NCBI GenBank assembly: GCA_022606425.2
Contig: JAHDVF020000230.1
Coordinates: 533,501-597,500 of the forward strand
Reading direction: 5' to 3'
DNA length: 64,000 nt
Source: Lepidostoma basale
Taxonomy: Eukaryota > Arthropoda > Insecta > Trichoptera > Lepidostomatidae
Below, piece by piece: positions 34,716-43,534 of the stretch. How positions within the stretch are numbered: position 1 is the stretch's first letter; each line of letters opens with the position of its first letter. A program made the position numbers and the translations under genes. The notes under the pieces were generated by a model that was not told the origin of the DNA, did not search any database, and saw only the letters and a list, made by a program, of their open reading frames with translations.

Positions 34716-35820
34716 TTAGGTCCTTACATATGAAATTGGCGTTTTGTATGATGGGAACATAAAGTTGATTTTTTTTAAATATAATATATTAATTTAATCA
34801 AAGTATGTACCATTGCTATCTATGAACTTTTGCCATCTCATAGGTAGTTCATCGATCCCTTTACTAAAAAAACCATTCGGACGGGAATCAATAAAATCTT
34901 TGAAATCGGTTTGGACTGCCCCATCGGAGTTGAATTTTTTCCCTTGCAAGAAGTTATCCAAATTTGGAAAAAATTAGTAATCTGTTGGGGCAAGGTCCGG
35001 AGAGTACGGTGGATGTCTTAGTCATTCCAATTGAAGCTCTTCTAATTTGGTAGCCGTATGTTGTGCAGTGTGTGGTCTAGCGTTATCATGAAGCAGCAGT
35101 GGCCTAGAGCGATTAACCAGCCTCGGTTATTTAGCAGCTAGCTTTTCCATCATGGTTTACAGTTGCTGACAATAGACATCTGCCGTAATCGTCTGGCCAG
35201 ATTTAAGAAAGCTGTAGTTAACGACACCAGCACTAGTCCACAAAACGCTCATAAGTAACTTTTTTGGAGTCAATTTTCGCTTGGGGCATGGTTTGGCTGG
35301 TTTGGCAGGGTTCAGCCATTGCGATGAGCGCTTCCGATTATCATACAGGATCCATTTTTCATCACAGGTATTGATTCGATTCAAAATCCCTTCTTTATTG
35401 TGCCGGTTGAGTAATGCAACGCAGCAGTCAACGCGCGTTTGTTGATTTGCTTCACTCAATTCGTGCGGTACCCACCTTTCAAGCTTTTTCACCTTCCCAA
35501 TTTGTTTCAAGTGAATTAAAACAGTTTTATCACTAACACCGCAGCCTGCAGCTATCTCGGACGTGGTTTGCGATGGATCTGCTTCCACAATAGCCTTCAA
35601 TTCAACTCCGATGGGGCAGTCCAAACCGACTTCAAAGATTTTATTGATTCCCGTCCGAATTGTTTTTTTTAGTAAAGGGATCGATGAACTACCTATGAGA
35701 TGGCTAAAGTGCATAGATAGCAATGGTACATACTTTGATTAAATAAATATATTATATTTAAAAAAAATCAACTTTATGTTCCTCCCATAAAAAACGCCAA
35801 TTTCATATGTAAGGACCTAA
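34716..35820 (-). mobile_element. Mariner (Hsmar1/cecropia-like) with about 220-bp inverted arms
   Basis: Termini TTAGGTCCTTACATATGAAA and its complement, with TA on each side. Minus-strand transposase: LKAIVEADPSQTTSEIAAGC, LKQIGKVKKLERWVPHEL, NTCDEKWILYDNRKRSSQWL (first Asp), LLHDNARPHTAQHTATKLEE (second Asp), HPPYSPDLAPTDY (third Asp), then RWQKFIDSNGTYFD and stop. Interior stops occur. The first HTH, about 90 residues, is absent. In its place lies an inverted copy of the element's own 3' end, so the arms 34716-34935 and 35599-35820 are near-identical inverted repeats that include the C-terminal coding sequence. Confidence 0.9.
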
Positions 35821-36114
35821 TATAATCCCGAGTTATTGGAGCAGAATAATGAAATTAAGAAAATGAAGTGTCTGAACACATTGCTACATTAACTAACGTG
35901 AAAGAAAATAATTCCCAAATACGTAATTACTTCCTTAAAATAATACATGATTTATTTTATATCATTACAGTTTGTACGACTTTTGTTTTCATTAAAACAC
36001 TTATCCTATTAAAAAATATTTAATCTGTTAATTTTTTACACTGAGAAACTCCGCTCGGAGAAGAGCCTATTGTTAGTTAAAATAAAAACAAAATCAAGTG
36101 GTGATAAAAATATA
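35821..36114. other. Unassigned AT-rich stretch
   Basis: Nothing recognised. Confidence 0.5.
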
Positions 36115-36437
36115 TTAACCGCCCTACCTTTGGGTTATTTTCCGAGAAACGTGCAAAAAACAAGCAGGTTTTTTATTAATGAAATTTAATTATATACTAA
36201 TTTTATTTTTTTAAATTACGAAACGTCAAATACTCGGCCGCACACTTTGCCTGCCCCTTGTAAATCATATTTATGAAGACTTGTGCTCAAGTTTTGATGG
36301 CACACGCGCGTATCCCTAAAACTTTGTACATTTTAGGTACATTACTTTTTCTCAAGCCCGTACGTGATACGGGATATCGTAGAATGGTACAGTCAAAGTG
36401 AACGTATCACGTACGTTCAAATAGGTAGGGTGGTTAA
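36115..36437. mobile_element. TTAA-flanked MITE, 323 bp
   Basis: TTAACCGCCCTACCT at the left and AGGTAGGGTGGTTAA at the right are inverted repeats ending in TTAA, the target site used by piggyBac-type transposons. No coding capacity. Inside, GTACGTGATACGGGATATCG and GTATCACGTAC form additional partial dyads. Confidence 0.65.
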
Positions 36438-36514
36438 AGCAATTTAAAAAAATAAAAAATAAAAATATTTAGCTAAATTAAATTCCACATATTATACAAT
36501 ATTTCAATGGTATT

Positions 36515-36700
36515 TACCGGGTTCGGCAGCTCGCTGCCATCTTCTGATACCTATATCAAGGTTTGTTAGGTTTATTTACGAAATGATACTGGTGGGGGAT
36601 TGAAGTATGAAGATTCTATATAATCCATTAGTTTAAGGTGGTTCGAAAGTATAGGAGCTGCCGAAACCAGTCGAAACCATTAACATAAGTAGAATTTATA
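36515..36700. repeat. Penelope-type hammerhead-like pair
   Basis: On the minus strand 36546-36518: CAGAAGA, one extra T, stem GGCAG/CTGCC with loop CGAG, then GAACCCGGTA. This is the CTGAAGA...GAAACCGGT pattern with two core changes. On the plus strand near 36656, GGAGCTGCCGAAACCAGTCG repeats the 3' half. The pair may be remnants of one inverted or tandem structure. Confidence 0.5.
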
Positions 36701-36704
36701 TAAG

Positions 36705-37890
36705 AGCGTACAAGTTAGATGGATGGAATATTTTAAAGAGATGTATGGTAGCGACGTCAGAAGTGGTATGAAAAATGGAAAAAGCGTAAGTGGGATTGAC
36801 ATAAATGAGGTTAACAGTATAGAAGAGGTTAGCGTGAATGAAATAAAGAATTTAATGAAAATCATGAAAGGTGGTAAATCTGTTGGATATGATTGCAATC
36901 CCATAGAGTTCATTAAAAGTGGTAATGGTTGTCGCATGACTGTACAAGCTTCTCAGCCAATGTATGGAGGAAGGATATACCCTGCTTGACTGGAGAAGAG
37001 CGGTTACCATGCCTTTGTACAAGAGTAAAGGATCTCGGTTAGATTGCGGGAACCACAGGGCAATTAGTTTGTTGAGCTCCGTTGGTAAGCTGTGTGGTAG
37101 GATATTGATAGAAAGAGTGAGAAAGATGACTTCCAAAAAGTTTCGGGATGTACAGGGAGCTTTTGTAAGTAGACGTGGATTCATGAACCAGATTTTTGCA
37201 CTACGCAATCTAACTGAGAAGTTTTTGGCAAAAGATCGGAAACTTTTCTGTGTGTCTGTAGATCTGCAAAAAACGTATGACCGAATTGACAGACAAAAGT
37301 TATGGAAGGGTTTGGCCGAATATGGTGTGAGCACAAAGCTGAAACGAGCGGTTGCTTCCCTTTATGAAGGAAGCACAGCGTGTGTCAGAGTAAACGGGGC
37401 TTTCACTTCTTGGTTTGATATCACAAAAGGTCTCAAACAGGGTTGTGTAATGTCTCCGTGGTTGTTAAATCTCTACATGGACAAGTGTATGAAAGAACTA
37501 GATGGCATAAACGCTGGTGCGAAAATGAACGTTATGTTCATCAACTGTTTGCTATGTGCAGACGACGCTGTTTTAATCGCTGACAGCATGGAAGACCTAC
37601 AAGCCCTAGTACAAAGAATGAACGAAGTATGCAATAAATGTGACCTTGTGATGAACGTGTCGAATTCTAAAGTATTTGAAAATGAAGAATATATGACGGA
37701 TTGTGACATAAGTGCGAACGGTGAGAAATAAGAGCTAGTTACCGAATTTATTTATTTGGGAAGCATGTTTACAAGAGATGGATAAATGGAGAAGGATATC
37801 GAAAGAAGTTTTGAAGCTGGAAACAAAATACATGGTGCACTCAAAGTCGTTACCGCAAATAGAAATATATCGACAGGAAAATAAGTAAAA
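36705..37890 (+). mobile_element. Diverged RTE LINE fragment (second subfamily)
   Basis: Frames 36723-36989 and 36964-37731 cover the linker and RT: MEYFKEMYGSDVRSG, VGYDCNPIEFIKSG, MEEGYTLLDWRRAVTMPLYK, CVSVDLQKTYDRIDRQKLW, ITKGLKQGCVMSPWLLNLYM, NCLLCADDAVLIAD (the catalytic YADD Tyr is replaced by Cys, about 37555). It differs from the copies at 22-25 kb and 43-46 kb at many silent and replacement sites, so it is another subfamily. The 5' and 3' ends are missing. Confidence 0.85.
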
Positions 37891-38160
37891 CCTGTTTTTT
37901 TGTTAAATAATTGATACGAATGAATACTTATCTTTTCTAGAAGTTTGATTGAATTTTATGTAAATAACATGTTTCGCCTGCCGAAGGCATTATCAAATGG
38001 TAATGCCTTAGATAGGCGAATCATCATTTGATTTTGTTTTACATCTTTAGAAAATTGATAAAAACTTCGTTTATTTTCCAAATAATATTTTAAAAAACCC
38101 GACATGTTTCGAAGGATACCTCCATCTTCATATTTAAATATATAATAAAAACAAAACAAA
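37891..38160. repeat. Hairpin plus decayed hammerhead-like repeat
   Basis: TTCGCCTGCCGAAGGCATTA and TAATGCCTTAGATAGGCGAA (37969-38021) form a stem of about 20 bases with small mismatches. Downstream, on the minus strand at 38140-38100, ATGAAGATGGAGGTATCC then TTCGAAACATGTCGGG is a decayed hammerhead-like core. A related arrangement is at 1290-1350. Confidence 0.5.
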
Positions 38161-38595
38161 GAAAGATTAAATAAAATTTCAAAATTAACCTGGACTAATG
38201 GATATAAGTAGGTAATGATAAATTATTTTTTATCAGTAAAAACTACTCAATAATATTAAACAATAATAATACACAATGAAAATATAAAAATAGAATATTG
38301 TTATTAGGAAAATCATACATTTGAAAAGCCATAATTTATGTAGAAATTAATAAATGATTAATTTGCATATGGTTGGGAATGGGAGCTTGGGAGACTAAAA
38401 GTAGACAAAGTTTTTAAGGAGAAAGGAGTAAAAGAAGGAATCTGATTATTTATTATGTTTTCACCCAATTTCACCGACTTGATCTTACATCTTTGTTCAA
38501 GAACCAATAAATGTGGTTTTATGTTAATTTTTCAATTATAAAAAATTAACGAGTATTGAGTCGCACATAACTACTCGTACAAGATAAATGGTTAT
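38161..38595. other. Unassigned AT-rich stretch
   Basis: Nothing recognised. Confidence 0.5.
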
Positions 38596-38712
38596 GTTTG
38601 CAGTTTTTGATCTTCGCATTATTGCAGATTTTTTATGCTGCGTGTCGCGGGGGAACCCCCGCAAAGGCTTTGCGGGGCCTAGGGCTTCGCGCAGCCCACT
38701 TTGAGAACGCTG
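38596..38712 (-). mobile_element. hAT-like terminus with nested GC palindromes (tentative)
   Basis: On the minus strand CAGCGTTCTCAAAGTGGGCT (from about 38713) resembles hAT terminal repeats (CAGnGGTTCTCAAAnTGG). It is followed by three GC-rich palindromes within 60 bases: GGGCTGCGCGAAGCCC, CCCCGCAAAGCCTTTGCGGGG-type and GCGGGGGTTCCCCCGC. The opposite end is uncertain (CAGTTTTTGATC near 38600). Confidence 0.4.
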
Positions 38713-38879
38713 CCCTACAACAACACCACCCTCGAGACCATAGATTCGTATTTTCTGATAAGCTGGCCGGAGAAGTAGGGAATATAGATATAATAACAAA
38801 ACAAATAAAATTAATAAGAACAGCGAAAGCAATACATTATATACGCGTATAATATGTATTATATTGTAGTTGTACTAAC

Positions 38880-39067
38880 CTGTTGATTTGCGGTCGAGCG
38901 AGCGCGGAAACAGACAGCCGCAGCAACGGGCCGTTTCTCGCCGGAAGTTCATGGCGTAGGAGCCATAAACCAGCGGATTCATGCATGAGTTGGAGACAGC
39001 CATGATGAAGAAGAAGTCCTGGAGGCGACTGTCTACATTCTGGGCGCTCTCACGATCGAACATATAC
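38880..39067 (-). CDS. GPCR exon: TM7 and start of tail, insect AKH/ACP/corazonin-receptor-like
   Basis: A spliced internal exon of 188 bases. The acceptor is ...TATTTTCAG|GTATATG (exon starts 39067) and the donor is ACAG|GTTAGT (exon ends 38880). The frame gives FDRESAQNVDSRLQDFF, IMAVSNSCMNPLVYGSYAM, NFRRETARCCGCLFPRSLDR. SNSCMNPLVYG is the TM7 NPxxY motif of class A receptors; NFRRE starts helix 8, and CCGC is a likely palmitoylation site. The VDSR.QD...AVSNSCMNPLVYGSY pattern fits the insect GnRH-superfamily receptors (AKH, ACP, corazonin), which signal through G proteins in response to neuropeptides. Codons are GC-rich, unlike the surroundings. Exon phases: starts with the third base of a codon and ends with the first. 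Other exons were not found in the window. The exact receptor is not certain. Confidence 0.8.
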
Positions 39068-39300
39068 CTGAAAATACATAACAAGTATGCATTAAAACAT
39101 CCTAAGCATTTATTTTATGGGAAAATAGAAGACTTGACATTTAAAAAAGTGGTAAACAAATTAGCATTGTTTCTAAATATCAAATACAATAATTAATCTA
39201 AATATCAAATACAAAAATATAATACAAAAAAGACATTTAACTTACATAAAATATTATACATTAAACTTTCAATAAAATAAAATCAGCATTTAAAAAAAAA
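39068..39300. other. Intron of the GPCR gene (minus strand), 3' end
   Basis: AT-rich sequence immediately upstream of the exon on the minus strand, ending in a T-rich tract and CAG. The flanking transposons at 39.3 kb and beyond may lie in the same intron. Confidence 0.5.
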
Positions 39301-40350
39301 AACTAACTGACTAACTAACCATCACGCCGTCTACCCGGAGGGGTAGGCAGAAAGAATGGAACACCACACTGTTCTGTCCTAACATACTTCTCTTGATTCC
39401 TCTACATTCATACATCTTGTCATGCACGCACGTCGATTTCTCCGACTCCTCACGTGACCGACATTCAATATTTGATTGATTTGATCGTGCCACGTTTTCC
39501 TCGGCCTTCCTCTATTTCTAGCTCCGTTCACGCCGTTTACAAATACCTTCTTTACCATTCTGTCTTCACTCATTCTTTCCATGTGTCCAAACCATCTTAA
39601 TGACCCTTTCCTTATTTTGTTCATAACACTTTCATTCGCACCACATTCTCTTCTTATACTTGCATTTGTCACTCTGTTATATACAGATTTGCCACACATT
39701 CGTCTTAGAGATCTCATTTCTACTGCGTTTATTCTACTTTCATCCTCCTTTTGCCAGTTCCATGCTTCACTTCCATACATAAGGGTCGGCACAAGAACAC
39801 CATTGTGCACTGCCATCTTGGCTTTTTTGAATATGCTTTTGTTTGCGATGACAACTTTAAGTGCACCATTTATTCTGTTGCCTGCCCCAACTCTTCTTTC
39901 AATATCCTTCTCCACCCTCCCATCCTTTGTAAACATACTTCCTAAATAAACAAATTCATCCACTTGTTCCAGATTTTCACCGTTTATACTAATGTTGCAG
40001 ACTGTCATGCTTCCTTCTTTTTCAAAAATCATTACCTTGGACTTATTCACATTCATCATCAAATCGTATCGCTTGCATACCTCATACATACTAGACACAA
40101 GGGCTTGCAAGTTCGTGCTCGTTGTCTGCAAGTAGCACAGCGTCGTCCGCATACAGCAAACAGCTTACTGACACACCGTTCATTTTTGCACCTGCTTCCA
40201 ACCCTTTCAGCTCTTTCATACACTTGTCCATATATAGATTAAACAACCATGGAGACATTACACACCCCTGTTTGACACCTTTATTGATATCAAACCAGGC
40301 TGTAAGATCCCCATTTACTCTGACACTAGCAGTGCTTTCCGTGTACAGCA
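39301..40350 (-). mobile_element. RTE LINE, 5'-truncated, well preserved
   Basis: A minus-strand RTE from the RT palm to the terminus, with a TTAG-type tail at 39301-39318. Frames 40351-40091 (DLTAWFDINKGVKQGCVMSP, SCLLYADDAVLLADNEHEL) and 40152-39379 (257 codons: VYLGSMFTKDGRVEKDIERR, YGSEAWNWQKEDESRINAVE, SLRWFGHMERM, RGRPRKTWHDQINQIL) are separated by a small indel near 40110. Very close to the 22-kb copy, so of similar age. Confidence 0.9.
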
Positions 40351-40355
40351 TTTTT

Positions 40356-40745
40356 TTAAAACAAGCAAAAATATTAAATACATGAAAAATAATACGGTGA
40401 ATACGTGGAATATAAATTTAATAAACACGAATGTCCGGATCGTCCAGCTGACAACATATGCACCATATAAAACAACATTATGTGTTATATTATTTTTATT
40501 TTGTTATTTCATTTTATGTCATTGAATTTTATATTATTTGTTTTGAATTTATTTTGTGGACGTTGGACGATCGAAGTGGGCTTGGGAGATGAATATTGAT
40601 GGCGATGAGGTTCTCAACCCATCACACCGCATCTTCTGCGGGGGCGAAAAGAGAAGGACGGAGTGCCGCATCGGTTAAAGTGTGGCAGTCCATTCTTTCT
40701 GTCTACCCCTTCGAGGAGACGACGTAATGGTTAGTTGGATTGGTT
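40356..40745 (+). mobile_element. RTE-derived non-autonomous element, copy 2 (uninterrupted)
   Basis: The AT-rich head contains GTCCGGATCGTCCAGCTGAC (40430-40452) and, about 110 bases on, the inverted GTTGGACGATCG (40561-40572). Then comes the RTE 5' segment (GATGAGGTTCTCAACCCATC, CGCATCTTCTGCGGGGGCGA, GGAGTGCCGCATCGG), the junction GGTTAAAGTGTGGCAGT, and the RTE 3' segment (CCATTCTTTCTGTCTACCCC, GAGGAGACGACGTAATGG) with a TTAG-type tail. All RTE coding between is deleted. Same junction as at 10953-10972. Confidence 0.8.
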
Positions 40746-40870
40746 GATATATATATATATATATACGCATATATATATATATATATATATGCTGCTCATA
40801 TATGTATATATATATATATAACAACAACATATGTATATATATATATCTATATATATATATATAATATGAA
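40745..40870. repeat. Imperfect TA/TATG microsatellite
   Basis: TA runs interrupted by CGC, GCTGCTC and ACAACAACA spacers, following the tail of the RTE-derived element. Similar composition at 43260-43520. Confidence 0.85.
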
Positions 40871-41590
40871 AAAGAATCTGTAAAAATAAACAAATATTAT
40901 TTTAAATAAACATTATATATTCGATTAACTTATTTTTACAAAAAATACCCATTAAAAATAATATTTTTTTATAAACTTTAGACGTAGAAGACTGTGGAAT
41001 TTCATAATTATGCCTTTCTATGAATTAAGAAGCAGTTTATTCCACATTCGGGTTGCTTTTCTCATATGTTTATAATTTATATCATGATAAAGATGCAAAA
41101 TATTTTAAACATGTCTTAAAAAATAAACTCAAAAGTAAGTGTTTTTTTCACAATTGAGTTATTTTTACATGTTCGGAGTTTAAATCGTTCTCCGGAAGAT
41201 GTAGATGTAAGAAAACCATCGAAATATCTCCAGAAAAATACAAAATGTGGAAAAAAAAAAGTATTTTAAATGACCAAATTATAAAACTTAATTTTATATC
41301 TCATTTTTGATTTGCTTCTATTACTGGTAATTACTGGTAATACGCGTATTAAACATAATAACCCCCAATACACATTCCCTGTACAAGTGACGAATTAATT
41401 TCATTTTGTTGTAATGGTAAGAACACTTAAGAAACTCCCTGTTTCCAGAATGTGTTAATGCTTTCATGAAAATAAATCTTTCCTTATGTCTGAAAACCGA
41501 ACCATATCAGTGTATTTCCTTAGAATTCTTACTGATCAGAAATCCGATATTTAAATGATTTATCTAAAGACAATTATAATGAATACTACA
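40871..41590. other. Unassigned AT-rich stretch
   Basis: Contains a decayed hammerhead-family scrap (CTCCGGAAGATGTAGATG then CATCGAAATATCTCC, about 41191-41231). No gene. Confidence 0.45.
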
Positions 41591-43200
41591 GGGTGAGCAG
41601 TAATTCCCCTTTAACGAGAACGGTTAAATAGCTATGAAACAAACAAACGACACACAAAACATTAAGGGGGTTGACACATATGAAGGATTTAAAAAATCGA
41701 TTTTTTTATTCTTTCATAAATTGCTTCCTTAATATGTCTAGAATACGGTGGTAAAGTGATTTTTTTAAATTCAAAGTCGTTATAAAGATACAGCAGTTAG
41801 AAGAAACTGTTCGGAGCTCTGAATTGGCAGTCGAAGGCTGGGCCTGTTGTGTACAGCCGGCTGAGACCCTTATATACAAATATACGTTCATACAAGTATA
41901 GACAAGTTTGCACAGGTTTAAAAAGAAATTTCTATAATTATTCAATATTTTGTCGAACTTGTTTTAGTCATGGTTTAGCTTCGAAGAGCACAACAGCTAC
42001 AAATTATTTATGTTCGCAATGAGTGGTTGAAAAGGAAGTAGGTACGACTGGAAATGTTTTAATAAAAATGCAATGCCGTTATAAAAAGCAAAAGCTTAGT
42101 GGAAACCGTTTTACCACCCAAAATGATACGGAATTTACATCAATTTCTGCGAGAAAACTAAAAAATAGCATGAACATGGAGGTTCCCATCGCATAAAGTT
42201 TAGCGTATTGCATTTTGGAGTTTGTTTTAATTTGCTGCTATAATTGAAACTGTAATATGTAAGACTTGTAAAATGAATTATTTTTCTAGCAATCAAGTTT
42301 TGGAGGCTTAAGTTTTAAAATTATTTTCTCGTGTAACTGTGAAAAACAGACTGTTATAAACTCGTGCCCATTGATTCAGAATGCTTGCGAAATTAATCGC
42401 CGGTTTGTATTTGTGGTGCGATTATTAGGAGTTGGTCATGAAGTAGTGAATCTTATCTGCAGCCTCATGGACATACGAGTATGTTTAGGTATTGGAAATT
42501 CAACGTATGGTTCACTATTAAAAAAATATTCATATTGCCGCATCTTCAGTCTTTGAAACTTTATTATCATTTGCTGTCACGCAAGAAAAAATGGTGAACG
42601 AAGAAGCTGTGAAACCGCAGAATGAATTGATAGTTTCAGGTGATGGCACTTGGAAGAAAAGAGGCTTCTCATCTCTATTTGGTGCTTCTACGGTGATTGG
42701 AAAGTACACCGGGAAAGTTTTAGATGCCATGGTTATGAGCAATCGTTGTTTGGACTTTTGTTCCAAAGCATCTACACTCTAGCCCCAAGATCGTTGAAAT
42801 TGCGACATACTTATCTGTCAATATCTTAAACGAAGGTTTTGTTGGAGTATTAAAAGTAATGACGACTATGGGATGCCCCGTTGGCCGCGAAGCGCATACT
42901 TATGTACAGAAACGAGAACGCGAGATGAAACGCGCATCTCGCGTTCTGAGCGGCATACGAGCCGCATACGTTAAACAAGAAAAAAATGATACAAGAGCTA
43001 AACAATCCGTTTTCAAAGAATTTCAAAAGGAAGAGGAAGGAGTACTCTATGGACCAGGCATCGCCGATTGAGGGTTACTTAAGATTTTCATAGTTTTAAC
43101 CGGACTTGAAACTTTAAACGCGTTTTTCTCAAAACTGTGTATTGCCAACTTCCTCCATTATATCTCAAGAACGGTTTGACCGAATGACTTCAAATTTATA
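41591..43200 (+). mobile_element. Mutator-like transposon relic
   Basis: The boundaries are approximate: GGGTGAGCAGTAATTCCCC at 41591 and the conserved-looking CTCAAGAACGGTTTGACCGA at about 43165 are outside the coding part. Transposase remnants occupy 42010-43072 (next entry). No terminal repeats were confirmed. Confidence 0.55.
42010..43072 (+). pseudogene. Mutator-like transposase, internally deleted
   Basis: Coding order: VGTTGNVLIKMQCRYKKQKL, FTSISARKLKNS, CEKQTVINSCPLIQNACEIN, RRFVFVVRLLGVGHEVVNLI (42371-42470), then LIVSGDGTWKKRGFSSLFGA, STVIGKYTGKVLDAMVMSNR (42591-42780), then ILNEGFVGVLKVMTTMGCPV, KQEKNDTRAKQSVFKEF, YGPGIAD and stop (42840-43071). The block order matches the widespread animal Mutator-like transposase family (SGDGTWKKRGFSS...IG...), but the long central part between the SGDGTW block and the C-terminal NEGFVG block is deleted, with frameshifts elsewhere. 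The third catalytic residue region is lost. Confidence 0.75.
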
Positions 43201-43259
43201 CTGTAGACTCATTTTTGGCTAAATATTTATATACATACTCTTAAAGGTACATACAAATA

Positions 43260-43520
43260 AAATGTATATATAAAATATATATATATATATATATGTATCA
43301 ATAATAACAACATATGTATGTATGTATATATGTATATGCTCTTGCTATATATGTATATATATATGTATATGTATATATATGTATATGTATATATATATAT
43401 ATGTAATATGCTGCTTATATATGCTCAGCCAATAATAGCATATGTAACCTGCTCACTCGCATATGCTCAACAACATATGTATATGTAATATGCTGTATAT
43501 ATATATATATATGCTCTATG
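43260..43520. repeat. TA/TATG/TATGC microsatellite
   Basis: Alternating TATATA, ATGTATGT, GCTGCTTATATATGCTC and ACAACATATGTATATG units. The TATGCTC/CATATG variants recall the array at 40745-40870, suggesting one dispersed satellite-like unit. Confidence 0.8.
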
Positions 43521-43534
43521 TATAATAACTATTA

